Of a stretch of 42,156 bases of DNA, positions 1-11,570 are shown piece after piece. The DNA lies in NCBI GenBank assembly GCA_030770535.1, contig JASVEC010000145.1, forward strand, positions 1-42,156, read 5' to 3'. The stretch comes from Batkoa obscura (taxonomy: Eukaryota; Entomophthoromycota; Entomophthoromycetes; Entomophthorales; Batkoaceae). The notes beneath the pieces are model-generated. The model did not search any database. It had not been told where the DNA came from and saw only the letters and a program-made list of their open reading frames with translations. The first letter of the stretch is position 1; every line of letters starts with the position of its first letter. The position numbers and the translations under genes were made by a program.

Positions 1-461
1 GTTTTTGGAATACTATAAACTATAAAAGCTTACCAAGTTGATTTTTTATATAAATACTTAATACTGAAAATGATTTAAAAAGCTTTAGATATATCAAAAA
101 TGTTATTTAACTTGTTAAAATTAGTTATAAACATTAGTGGAATCTAAATAACATGAAAAAATTTCAAGTGTAATATTAAAATGACTGTTTTTATTAAAAG
201 TTTTAGTTTTTTAGAAATAAGATATATATTGAAAAAATAGTAAAAGAATAGTAAAAAAATGATAAAAGATAAAATAATAACAAGATATTATAACTATATT
301 TATTAGAAAGTTAAAAATGAAAAATCCTTATTAAAAAGTTCAAAAAGTTGAAAGAATTTTGTTGAAAGAATTTTGTTGAAAGAATTTTGTTGAGAGAATT
401 TTGTTGAAAATTTTATTCAAAATAATTAAACTTATATAGTTCCCACCTTGTTATAATATTG

Positions 462-579
462 TACAACGGTCATATGACTTTGAAAACACCGCTTCTCGTC
501 AGATCAGCGCAGTTAAGCAAAGTACAGCATATTTAGTACTATAGTGGGAGACCATATGGGAATAGTATGTACTGTTGTT
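462..579 (+). rRNA. 5S ribosomal RNA, copy 1
   Basis: 5S rRNA of the large ribosomal subunit, transcribed by RNA polymerase III. The sequence keeps the fungal landmarks: ACGGTCATA near the 5' end, GAAAACACCGCTTCTCGTC, the AGTTAAGC box-A region of the internal promoter, and AGTGGGAGACCATATGGGAA in the box-C region. The ends pair as helix I (ACAAC with GTTGT). The length is about 118 nt, with 5' and 3' ends uncertain by one or two bases. A T5 run directly after the gene is the expected Pol III stop. The gene itself matches the later copies; the differences of unit 1 lie upstream, in the spacer. Confidence 0.97.
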
Positions 580-924
580 TTTGTTTTGGAATACTATAAA
601 CTATAAAGCTACCAAGTTGATTTTTTATATAAATACTTAATCTGAAAATGATTTAAAAAGCTTTAGATATATCAAAAATGTTATTTAACTTGTTAAAATT
701 AGTTATAAACATTAGTGGAATCTAAATAACATGAAAAAATTTCAAGTGTAATATTAAAATGACTGTTTTTATTAAAAGTTTTAGTTTTTTAGAAATAAGA
801 TATATATTGAAAAAATAGTAAAAGAATAGTAAAAAAATGATAAAAGATAAAATAATAACAAGATATTATAACTATATTTATTAGAAAGTTAAAAATGAAA
901 AATCCTTATTAAAAAGTTCAAAAA

Positions 925-980
925 GTTGAAAGAATTTTGTTGAAAGAATTTTGTTGAAAGAATTTTGTTGAGAGAATTTT
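925..980 (+). repeat. 14-bp minisatellite in the 5S spacer (x4), present in every unit
   Basis: Four direct copies of GTTGAAAGAATTTT (the fourth reads GTTGAGAGAATTTT), followed by a partial fifth GTTGAAAATTTT. It sits about 60-115 bp upstream of the 5S gene and recurs at the same place in each complete unit. This is the unit-2 example. Confidence 0.95.
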
Positions 981-1039
981 GTTGAAAATTTTATTCAAAA
1001 TAATTAAACTTATATAGTTCCCACCTTGTTATAATATTG

Positions 1040-1157
1040 TACAACGGTCATATGACTTTGAAAACACCGCTTCTCGTCAGATCAGCGCAGTTAAGCAAAG
1101 TACAGCATATTTAGTACTATAGTGGGAGACCATATGGGAATAGTATGTACTGTTGTT
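1040..1157 (+). rRNA. 5S ribosomal RNA, copy 2
   Basis: Reference copy for the array. The internal control region for TFIIIA lies in the second half of the gene. The T5 run at 1156-1160 is the likely terminator. Confidence 0.98.
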
Positions 1158-1160
1158 TTT
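1156..1160 (+). terminator. Pol III T5 terminator of 5S copy 2
   Basis: Run of five T directly after the GTTG of helix I, followed by G. The same run follows every 5S copy in the array. Confidence 0.8.
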
Positions 1161-1617
1161 GTTTTGGAATACTATAAACTATAAAGCTACCAAGTTGATT
1201 TTTTATATAAATACTTAATCTGAAAATGATTTAAAAAGCTTTAGATATATCAAAAATGTTATTTAACTTGTTAAAATTAGTTATAAACATTAGTGGAATC
1301 TAAATAACATGAAAAAATTTCAAGTGTAATATTAAAATGACTGTTTTTATTAAAAGTTTTAGTTTTTTAGAAATAAGATATATATTGAAAAAATAGTAAA
1401 AGAATAGTAAAAAAATGATAAAAGATAAAATAATAACAAGATATTATAACTATATTTATTAGAAAGTTAAAAATGAAAAATCCTTATTAAAAAGTTCAAA
1501 AAGTTGAAAGAATTTTGTTGAAAGAATTTTGTTGAAAGAATTTTGTTGAGAGAATTTTGTTGAAAATTTTATTCAAAATAATTAAACTTATATAGTTCCC
1601 ACCTTGTTATAATATTG

Positions 1618-1735
1618 TACAACGGTCATATGACTTTGAAAACACCGCTTCTCGTCAGATCAGCGCAGTTAAGCAAAGTACAGCATATTTAGTACTATAG
1701 TGGGAGACCATATGGGAATAGTATGTACTGTTGTT
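1618..1735 (+). rRNA. 5S ribosomal RNA, copy 3
   Basis: Base-identical by eye to copy 2, with the same T5 stop. Confidence 0.97.
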
Positions 1736-2195
1736 TTTGTTTTGGAATACTATAAACTATAAAGCTACCAAGTTGATTTTTTATATAAATACTTAATCTG
1801 AAAATGATTTAAAAAGCTTTAGATATATCAAAAATGTTATTTAACTTGTTAAAATTAGTTATAAACATTAGTGGAATCTAAATAACATGAAAAAATTTCA
1901 AGTGTAATATTAAAATGACTGTTTTTATTAAAAGTTTTAGTTTTTTAGAAATAAGATATATATTGAAAAAATAGTAAAAGAATAGTAAAAAAATGATAAA
2001 AGATAAAATAATAACAAGATATTATAACTATATTTATTAGAAAGTTAAAAATGAAAAATCCTTATTAAAAAGTTCAAAAAGTTGAAAGAATTTTGTTGAA
2101 AGAATTTTGTTGAAAGAATTTTGTTGAGAGAATTTTGTTGAAAATTTTATTCAAAATAATTAAACTTATATAGTTCCCACCTTGTTATAATATTG

Positions 2196-2313
2196 TACAA
2201 CGGTCATATGACTTTGAAAACACCGCTTCTCGTCAGATCAGCGCAGTTAAGCAAAGTACAGCATATTTAGTACTATAGTGGGAGACCATATGGGAATAGT
2301 ATGTACTGTTGTT
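2196..2313 (+). rRNA. 5S ribosomal RNA, copy 4
   Basis: Same gene and flanks as copy 2, one 578-bp period further on. Confidence 0.97.
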
Positions 2314-2773
2314 TTTGTTTTGGAATACTATAAACTATAAAGCTACCAAGTTGATTTTTTATATAAATACTTAATCTGAAAATGATTTAAAAAGCTTTAG
2401 ATATATCAAAAATGTTATTTAACTTGTTAAAATTAGTTATAAACATTAGTGGAATCTAAATAACATGAAAAAATTTCAAGTGTAATATTAAAATGACTGT
2501 TTTTATTAAAAGTTTTAGTTTTTTAGAAATAAGATATATATTGAAAAAATAGTAAAAGAATAGTAAAAAAATGATAAAAGATAAAATAATAACAAGATAT
2601 TATAACTATATTTATTAGAAAGTTAAAAATGAAAAATCCTTATTAAAAAGTTCAAAAAGTTGAAAGAATTTTGTTGAAAGAATTTTGTTGAAAGAATTTT
2701 GTTGAGAGAATTTTGTTGAAAATTTTATTCAAAATAATTAAACTTATATAGTTCCCACCTTGTTATAATATTG

Positions 2774-2891
2774 TACAACGGTCATATGACTTTGAAAACA
2801 CCGCTTCTCGTCAGATCAGCGCAGTTAAGCAAAGTACAGCATATTTAGTACTATAGTGGGAGACCATATGGGAATAGTATGTACTGTTGTT
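2774..2891 (+). rRNA. 5S ribosomal RNA, copy 5
   Basis: Same gene and flanks as copy 2. Confidence 0.97.
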
Positions 2892-3351
2892 TTTGTTTTG
2901 GAATACTATAAACTATAAAGCTACCAAGTTGATTTTTTATATAAATACTTAATCTGAAAATGATTTAAAAAGCTTTAGATATATCAAAAATGTTATTTAA
3001 CTTGTTAAAATTAGTTATAAACATTAGTGGAATCTAAATAACATGAAAAAATTTCAAGTGTAATATTAAAATGACTGTTTTTATTAAAAGTTTTAGTTTT
3101 TTAGAAATAAGATATATATTGAAAAAATAGTAAAAGAATAGTAAAAAAATGATAAAAGATAAAATAATAACAAGATATTATAACTATATTTATTAGAAAG
3201 TTAAAAATGAAAAATCCTTATTAAAAAGTTCAAAAAGTTGAAAGAATTTTGTTGAAAGAATTTTGTTGAAAGAATTTTGTTGAGAGAATTTTGTTGAAAA
3301 TTTTATTCAAAATAATTAAACTTATATAGTTCCCACCTTGTTATAATATTG

Positions 3352-3469
3352 TACAACGGTCATATGACTTTGAAAACACCGCTTCTCGTCAGATCAGCGC
3401 AGTTAAGCAAAGTACAGCATATTTAGTACTATAGTGGGAGACCATATGGGAATAGTATGTACTGTTGTT
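3352..3469 (+). rRNA. 5S ribosomal RNA, copy 6
   Basis: Same gene and flanks as copy 2. Confidence 0.97.
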
Positions 3470-3929
3470 TTTGTTTTGGAATACTATAAACTATAAAGCT
3501 ACCAAGTTGATTTTTTATATAAATACTTAATCTGAAAATGATTTAAAAAGCTTTAGATATATCAAAAATGTTATTTAACTTGTTAAAATTAGTTATAAAC
3601 ATTAGTGGAATCTAAATAACATGAAAAAATTTCAAGTGTAATATTAAAATGACTGTTTTTATTAAAAGTTTTAGTTTTTTAGAAATAAGATATATATTGA
3701 AAAAATAGTAAAAGAATAGTAAAAAAATGATAAAAGATAAAATAATAACAAGATATTATAACTATATTTATTAGAAAGTTAAAAATGAAAAATCCTTATT
3801 AAAAAGTTCAAAAAGTTGAAAGAATTTTGTTGAAAGAATTTTGTTGAAAGAATTTTGTTGAGAGAATTTTGTTGAAAATTTTATTCAAAATAATTAAACT
3901 TATATAGTTCCCACCTTGTTATAATATTG

Positions 3930-4047
3930 TACAACGGTCATATGACTTTGAAAACACCGCTTCTCGTCAGATCAGCGCAGTTAAGCAAAGTACAGCATAT
4001 TTAGTACTATAGTGGGAGACCATATGGGAATAGTATGTACTGTTGTT
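3930..4047 (+). rRNA. 5S ribosomal RNA, copy 7
   Basis: Same gene and flanks as copy 2. Confidence 0.97.
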
Positions 4048-4507
4048 TTTGTTTTGGAATACTATAAACTATAAAGCTACCAAGTTGATTTTTTATATAA
4101 ATACTTAATCTGAAAATGATTTAAAAAGCTTTAGATATATCAAAAATGTTATTTAACTTGTTAAAATTAGTTATAAACATTAGTGGAATCTAAATAACAT
4201 GAAAAAATTTCAAGTGTAATATTAAAATGACTGTTTTTATTAAAAGTTTTAGTTTTTTAGAAATAAGATATATATTGAAAAAATAGTAAAAGAATAGTAA
4301 AAAAATGATAAAAGATAAAATAATAACAAGATATTATAACTATATTTATTAGAAAGTTAAAAATGAAAAATCCTTATTAAAAAGTTCAAAAAGTTGAAAG
4401 AATTTTGTTGAAAGAATTTTGTTGAAAGAATTTTGTTGAGAGAATTTTGTTGAAAATTTTATTCAAAATAATTAAACTTATATAGTTCCCACCTTGTTAT
4501 AATATTG

Positions 4508-4625
4508 TACAACGGTCATATGACTTTGAAAACACCGCTTCTCGTCAGATCAGCGCAGTTAAGCAAAGTACAGCATATTTAGTACTATAGTGGGAGACCA
4601 TATGGGAATAGTATGTACTGTTGTT
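4508..4625 (+). rRNA. 5S ribosomal RNA, copy 8
   Basis: Same gene and flanks as copy 2. Confidence 0.97.
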
Positions 4626-5085
4626 TTTGTTTTGGAATACTATAAACTATAAAGCTACCAAGTTGATTTTTTATATAAATACTTAATCTGAAAATGATTT
4701 AAAAAGCTTTAGATATATCAAAAATGTTATTTAACTTGTTAAAATTAGTTATAAACATTAGTGGAATCTAAATAACATGAAAAAATTTCAAGTGTAATAT
4801 TAAAATGACTGTTTTTATTAAAAGTTTTAGTTTTTTAGAAATAAGATATATATTGAAAAAATAGTAAAAGAATAGTAAAAAAATGATAAAAGATAAAATA
4901 ATAACAAGATATTATAACTATATTTATTAGAAAGTTAAAAATGAAAAATCCTTATTAAAAAGTTCAAAAAGTTGAAAGAATTTTGTTGAAAGAATTTTGT
5001 TGAAAGAATTTTGTTGAGAGAATTTTGTTGAAAATTTTATTCAAAATAATTAAACTTATATAGTTCCCACCTTGTTATAATATTG

Positions 5086-5203
5086 TACAACGGTCATATG
5101 ACTTTGAAAACACCGCTTCTCGTCAGATCAGCGCAGTTAAGCAAAGTACAGCATATTTAGTACTATAGTGGGAGACCATATGGGAATAGTATGTACTGTT
5201 GTT
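5086..5203 (+). rRNA. 5S ribosomal RNA, copy 9
   Basis: Same gene and flanks as copy 2. Confidence 0.97.
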
Positions 5204-5663
5204 TTTGTTTTGGAATACTATAAACTATAAAGCTACCAAGTTGATTTTTTATATAAATACTTAATCTGAAAATGATTTAAAAAGCTTTAGATATATCAAA
5301 AATGTTATTTAACTTGTTAAAATTAGTTATAAACATTAGTGGAATCTAAATAACATGAAAAAATTTCAAGTGTAATATTAAAATGACTGTTTTTATTAAA
5401 AGTTTTAGTTTTTTAGAAATAAGATATATATTGAAAAAATAGTAAAAGAATAGTAAAAAAATGATAAAAGATAAAATAATAACAAGATATTATAACTATA
5501 TTTATTAGAAAGTTAAAAATGAAAAATCCTTATTAAAAAGTTCAAAAAGTTGAAAGAATTTTGTTGAAAGAATTTTGTTGAAAGAATTTTGTTGAGAGAA
5601 TTTTGTTGAAAATTTTATTCAAAATAATTAAACTTATATAGTTCCCACCTTGTTATAATATTG

Positions 5664-5781
5664 TACAACGGTCATATGACTTTGAAAACACCGCTTCTCG
5701 TCAGATCAGCGCAGTTAAGCAAAGTACAGCATATTTAGTACTATAGTGGGAGACCATATGGGAATAGTATGTACTGTTGTT
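5664..5781 (+). rRNA. 5S ribosomal RNA, copy 10
   Basis: Same gene and flanks as copy 2. Confidence 0.97.
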
Positions 5782-6241
5782 TTTGTTTTGGAATACTATA
5801 AACTATAAAGCTACCAAGTTGATTTTTTATATAAATACTTAATCTGAAAATGATTTAAAAAGCTTTAGATATATCAAAAATGTTATTTAACTTGTTAAAA
5901 TTAGTTATAAACATTAGTGGAATCTAAATAACATGAAAAAATTTCAAGTGTAATATTAAAATGACTGTTTTTATTAAAAGTTTTAGTTTTTTAGAAATAA
6001 GATATATATTGAAAAAATAGTAAAAGAATAGTAAAAAAATGATAAAAGATAAAATAATAACAAGATATTATAACTATATTTATTAGAAAGTTAAAAATGA
6101 AAAATCCTTATTAAAAAGTTCAAAAAGTTGAAAGAATTTTGTTGAAAGAATTTTGTTGAAAGAATTTTGTTGAGAGAATTTTGTTGAAAATTTTATTCAA
6201 AATAATTAAACTTATATAGTTCCCACCTTGTTATAATATTG

Positions 6242-6359
6242 TACAACGGTCATATGACTTTGAAAACACCGCTTCTCGTCAGATCAGCGCAGTTAAGCAA
6301 AGTACAGCATATTTAGTACTATAGTGGGAGACCATATGGGAATAGTATGTACTGTTGTT
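6242..6359 (+). rRNA. 5S ribosomal RNA, copy 11
   Basis: Same gene and flanks as copy 2. Confidence 0.97.
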
Positions 6360-6819
6360 TTTGTTTTGGAATACTATAAACTATAAAGCTACCAAGTTGA
6401 TTTTTTATATAAATACTTAATCTGAAAATGATTTAAAAAGCTTTAGATATATCAAAAATGTTATTTAACTTGTTAAAATTAGTTATAAACATTAGTGGAA
6501 TCTAAATAACATGAAAAAATTTCAAGTGTAATATTAAAATGACTGTTTTTATTAAAAGTTTTAGTTTTTTAGAAATAAGATATATATTGAAAAAATAGTA
6601 AAAGAATAGTAAAAAAATGATAAAAGATAAAATAATAACAAGATATTATAACTATATTTATTAGAAAGTTAAAAATGAAAAATCCTTATTAAAAAGTTCA
6701 AAAAGTTGAAAGAATTTTGTTGAAAGAATTTTGTTGAAAGAATTTTGTTGAGAGAATTTTGTTGAAAATTTTATTCAAAATAATTAAACTTATATAGTTC
6801 CCACCTTGTTATAATATTG

Positions 6820-6937
6820 TACAACGGTCATATGACTTTGAAAACACCGCTTCTCGTCAGATCAGCGCAGTTAAGCAAAGTACAGCATATTTAGTACTAT
6901 AGTGGGAGACCATATGGGAATAGTATGTACTGTTGTT
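6820..6937 (+). rRNA. 5S ribosomal RNA, copy 12
   Basis: Same gene and flanks as copy 2. Confidence 0.97.
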
Positions 6938-7397
6938 TTTGTTTTGGAATACTATAAACTATAAAGCTACCAAGTTGATTTTTTATATAAATACTTAATC
7001 TGAAAATGATTTAAAAAGCTTTAGATATATCAAAAATGTTATTTAACTTGTTAAAATTAGTTATAAACATTAGTGGAATCTAAATAACATGAAAAAATTT
7101 CAAGTGTAATATTAAAATGACTGTTTTTATTAAAAGTTTTAGTTTTTTAGAAATAAGATATATATTGAAAAAATAGTAAAAGAATAGTAAAAAAATGATA
7201 AAAGATAAAATAATAACAAGATATTATAACTATATTTATTAGAAAGTTAAAAATGAAAAATCCTTATTAAAAAGTTCAAAAAGTTGAAAGAATTTTGTTG
7301 AAAGAATTTTGTTGAAAGAATTTTGTTGAGAGAATTTTGTTGAAAATTTTATTCAAAATAATTAAACTTATATAGTTCCCACCTTGTTATAATATTG

Positions 7398-7515
7398 TAC
7401 AACGGTCATATGACTTTGAAAACACCGCTTCTCGTCAGATCAGCGCAGTTAAGCAAAGTACAGCATATTTAGTACTATAGTGGGAGACCATATGGGAATA
7501 GTATGTACTGTTGTT
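7398..7515 (+). rRNA. 5S ribosomal RNA, copy 13
   Basis: Same gene and flanks as copy 2. Confidence 0.97.
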
Positions 7516-7975
7516 TTTGTTTTGGAATACTATAAACTATAAAGCTACCAAGTTGATTTTTTATATAAATACTTAATCTGAAAATGATTTAAAAAGCTTT
7601 AGATATATCAAAAATGTTATTTAACTTGTTAAAATTAGTTATAAACATTAGTGGAATCTAAATAACATGAAAAAATTTCAAGTGTAATATTAAAATGACT
7701 GTTTTTATTAAAAGTTTTAGTTTTTTAGAAATAAGATATATATTGAAAAAATAGTAAAAGAATAGTAAAAAAATGATAAAAGATAAAATAATAACAAGAT
7801 ATTATAACTATATTTATTAGAAAGTTAAAAATGAAAAATCCTTATTAAAAAGTTCAAAAAGTTGAAAGAATTTTGTTGAAAGAATTTTGTTGAAAGAATT
7901 TTGTTGAGAGAATTTTGTTGAAAATTTTATTCAAAATAATTAAACTTATATAGTTCCCACCTTGTTATAATATTG

Positions 7976-8093
7976 TACAACGGTCATATGACTTTGAAAA
8001 CACCGCTTCTCGTCAGATCAGCGCAGTTAAGCAAAGTACAGCATATTTAGTACTATAGTGGGAGACCATATGGGAATAGTATGTACTGTTGTT
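7976..8093 (+). rRNA. 5S ribosomal RNA, copy 14
   Basis: Same gene and flanks as copy 2. Confidence 0.97.
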
Positions 8094-8553
8094 TTTGTTT
8101 TGGAATACTATAAACTATAAAGCTACCAAGTTGATTTTTTATATAAATACTTAATCTGAAAATGATTTAAAAAGCTTTAGATATATCAAAAATGTTATTT
8201 AACTTGTTAAAATTAGTTATAAACATTAGTGGAATCTAAATAACATGAAAAAATTTCAAGTGTAATATTAAAATGACTGTTTTTATTAAAAGTTTTAGTT
8301 TTTTAGAAATAAGATATATATTGAAAAAATAGTAAAAGAATAGTAAAAAAATGATAAAAGATAAAATAATAACAAGATATTATAACTATATTTATTAGAA
8401 AGTTAAAAATGAAAAATCCTTATTAAAAAGTTCAAAAAGTTGAAAGAATTTTGTTGAAAGAATTTTGTTGAAAGAATTTTGTTGAGAGAATTTTGTTGAA
8501 AATTTTATTCAAAATAATTAAACTTATATAGTTCCCACCTTGTTATAATATTG

Positions 8554-8671
8554 TACAACGGTCATATGACTTTGAAAACACCGCTTCTCGTCAGATCAGC
8601 GCAGTTAAGCAAAGTACAGCATATTTAGTACTATAGTGGGAGACCATATGGGAATAGTATGTACTGTTGTT
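8554..8671 (+). rRNA. 5S ribosomal RNA, copy 15
   Basis: Same gene and flanks as copy 2. Confidence 0.97.
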
Positions 8672-9131
8672 TTTGTTTTGGAATACTATAAACTATAAAG
8701 CTACCAAGTTGATTTTTTATATAAATACTTAATCTGAAAATGATTTAAAAAGCTTTAGATATATCAAAAATGTTATTTAACTTGTTAAAATTAGTTATAA
8801 ACATTAGTGGAATCTAAATAACATGAAAAAATTTCAAGTGTAATATTAAAATGACTGTTTTTATTAAAAGTTTTAGTTTTTTAGAAATAAGATATATATT
8901 GAAAAAATAGTAAAAGAATAGTAAAAAAATGATAAAAGATAAAATAATAACAAGATATTATAACTATATTTATTAGAAAGTTAAAAATGAAAAATCCTTA
9001 TTAAAAAGTTCAAAAAGTTGAAAGAATTTTGTTGAAAGAATTTTGTTGAAAGAATTTTGTTGAGAGAATTTTGTTGAAAATTTTATTCAAAATAATTAAA
9101 CTTATATAGTTCCCACCTTGTTATAATATTG

Positions 9132-9249
9132 TACAACGGTCATATGACTTTGAAAACACCGCTTCTCGTCAGATCAGCGCAGTTAAGCAAAGTACAGCAT
9201 ATTTAGTACTATAGTGGGAGACCATATGGGAATAGTATGTACTGTTGTT
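9132..9249 (+). rRNA. 5S ribosomal RNA, copy 16
   Basis: Same gene and flanks as copy 2. Confidence 0.97.
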
Positions 9250-9709
9250 TTTGTTTTGGAATACTATAAACTATAAAGCTACCAAGTTGATTTTTTATAT
9301 AAATACTTAATCTGAAAATGATTTAAAAAGCTTTAGATATATCAAAAATGTTATTTAACTTGTTAAAATTAGTTATAAACATTAGTGGAATCTAAATAAC
9401 ATGAAAAAATTTCAAGTGTAATATTAAAATGACTGTTTTTATTAAAAGTTTTAGTTTTTTAGAAATAAGATATATATTGAAAAAATAGTAAAAGAATAGT
9501 AAAAAAATGATAAAAGATAAAATAATAACAAGATATTATAACTATATTTATTAGAAAGTTAAAAATGAAAAATCCTTATTAAAAAGTTCAAAAAGTTGAA
9601 AGAATTTTGTTGAAAGAATTTTGTTGAAAGAATTTTGTTGAGAGAATTTTGTTGAAAATTTTATTCAAAATAATTAAACTTATATAGTTCCCACCTTGTT
9701 ATAATATTG

Positions 9710-9827
9710 TACAACGGTCATATGACTTTGAAAACACCGCTTCTCGTCAGATCAGCGCAGTTAAGCAAAGTACAGCATATTTAGTACTATAGTGGGAGAC
9801 CATATGGGAATAGTATGTACTGTTGTT
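9710..9827 (+). rRNA. 5S ribosomal RNA, copy 17
   Basis: Same gene and flanks as copy 2. Confidence 0.97.
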
Positions 9828-10287
9828 TTTGTTTTGGAATACTATAAACTATAAAGCTACCAAGTTGATTTTTTATATAAATACTTAATCTGAAAATGAT
9901 TTAAAAAGCTTTAGATATATCAAAAATGTTATTTAACTTGTTAAAATTAGTTATAAACATTAGTGGAATCTAAATAACATGAAAAAATTTCAAGTGTAAT
10001 ATTAAAATGACTGTTTTTATTAAAAGTTTTAGTTTTTTAGAAATAAGATATATATTGAAAAAATAGTAAAAGAATAGTAAAAAAATGATAAAAGATAAAA
10101 TAATAACAAGATATTATAACTATATTTATTAGAAAGTTAAAAATGAAAAATCCTTATTAAAAAGTTCAAAAAGTTGAAAGAATTTTGTTGAAAGAATTTT
10201 GTTGAAAGAATTTTGTTGAGAGAATTTTGTTGAAAATTTTATTCAAAATAATTAAACTTATATAGTTCCCACCTTGTTATAATATTG

Positions 10288-10405
10288 TACAACGGTCATA
10301 TGACTTTGAAAACACCGCTTCTCGTCAGATCAGCGCAGTTAAGCAAAGTACAGCATATTTAGTACTATAGTGGGAGACCATATGGGAATAGTATGTACTG
10401 TTGTT
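10288..10405 (+). rRNA. 5S ribosomal RNA, copy 18 (last)
   Basis: Last gene of the array, same sequence as copy 2. Only 222 bp of the next unit follow before the T1 terminus at 10632 cuts the array. Confidence 0.97.
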
Positions 10406-10802
10406 TTTGTTTTGGAATACTATAAACTATAAAGCTACCAAGTTGATTTTTTATATAAATACTTAATCTGAAAATGATTTAAAAAGCTTTAGATATATCA
10501 AAAATGTTATTTAACTTGTTAAAATTAGTTATAAACATTAGTGGAATCTAAATAACATGAAAAAATTTCAAGTGTAATATTAAAATGACTGTTTTTATTA
10601 AAAGTTTTAGTTTTTTAGAAATAAGATATACGGGGTTGTTCCAATTGGTTTCAGAATTTACTTAGAAGTTAAGCCAAATCTTAAATTTTTAAATTTGTAT
10701 CTAATATGACGGCTAAATCTAAAAAGCTCAAAATCAAATCTCTTTATTTAAAACTTATTTAATTGTTTCCTTTTCTTAAATAGCTAATTTCCCTAATTAT
10801 AT

Positions 10803-10901
10803 GGAGATGTATTTTTGTGTCTAAGAATTTTGCTAACAAATTTTCCGCTCAAATAGTGCTTAAAAAATAGAAAAAATAATGAAGTCAAAAAAAACACTCC
10901 C
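10803..10901 (+). mobile_element. m100 MITE in T1 copy A
   Basis: First of the m100 copies. The plus orientation is defined as GGGGATGTATTTTTGTG at the left and CAAAAAAAACACTCCC at the right. The centre is quasi-palindromic (TTTTCCGCTC...AGCGCTTAA...GGAAAA). It is flanked by ATAT on both sides. The empty site can be read on the opposite strand of copies D and F, where the corresponding stretch has a single ATAT. Insertion is in the T1 5' leader. Confidence 0.93.
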
Positions 10902-11155
10902 ATATGCTTTATGTTGTTTCTGTTAGATATTTAATAGGTATACAATACATATCTATGATTATATAATTATATGAATACACTTATTCGACTTTATTTTTTG
11001 TTGAAATAAAAACAAAATCCAAACTTTCATAACTAAACTTCCAAATGGAATTTTTGAAAACTTCAATACAATAGGGAGGAGTACACAATATAAACATTGT
11101 AATTCATTTACATCAATTTTAAGAGCTACTTATAATTTATAACAACTCAGGGTTT

Positions 11156-11560
11156 ATGGGATTTTACAATAAAAGGAAACTAACAAAAGATATATTATCA
11201 AAGTTTACTATCGATAATAATAAACTTAATCAACCAATGTGTAAAATCAATGCTTTAGCAGAAACAGGAAATAAAAATCAACAAGTAGCGCTATTATCAA
11301 CTATAGCTTCAGTATATTCTTTTGATGAATGCAAGAGTTTTGGGTTTAATATAAATAGAAATCAATATGATTATTCAAAAATAAGTGATAATAATAAAAT
11401 ATCAACATTACAGCCTATTATTAAAAATACAAAAAAAATTAAAGATAGGCAAATTGAAATTATTATACAATATCTACTAAATGATTCAACTATTCCATCA
11501 AGATTTAATAAAAAAATAATGATAGTAAAATACTCATCAAATAATATATATATTAAATAA
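11156..11560 (+). pseudogene. T1 transposase N-terminal frame, copy A (134 codons)
   Basis: Open frame with no known domain that I can name. Highly similar frames lie at 21587-21991 and 31985-32308 (minus), so this is a conserved part of the T1 protein. It contains SFDECKSFGFN in the middle and ends at a TA microsatellite (11545-11552). The next transposase frame starts 10 bp further on, in a different phase, with MIYSKYFNDL. The two frames probably belong to one protein split by microsatellite length, though a short intron or frameshift translation cannot be excluded. Confidence 0.7.
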
Positions 11561-11570
11561 AAGTAGAAGA

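Larger units (their letters stand above)
1..10630 (+). repeat. Tandem 5S rDNA array, 578-bp unit, 18 gene copies
   Basis: Unit starts fall at 583, 1161, 1739 and then every 578 bp to 10409, giving 17 exact periods plus a first unit (1-582) and a truncated last unit (10409-10630). Each complete unit carries one 5S rRNA gene at unit offset 457-574, followed directly by a T5 run that ends the unit. The remaining ~450 bp is AT-rich spacer. By eye the units from 583 on are base-identical, which fits concerted evolution of a real array, although the copy number may be set by the assembly. Unit 1 has four single-base additions, all within its first 70 bases. The last unit ends where a T1 transposon terminus begins. 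Confidence 0.97.

Noticed and set aside
1-10630. CRISPR-like or satellite reading of the regular repeat
   Set aside because: The repeat unit is 578 bp and contains a full 5S rRNA gene with its Pol III stop; there are no short repeats with unique spacers.
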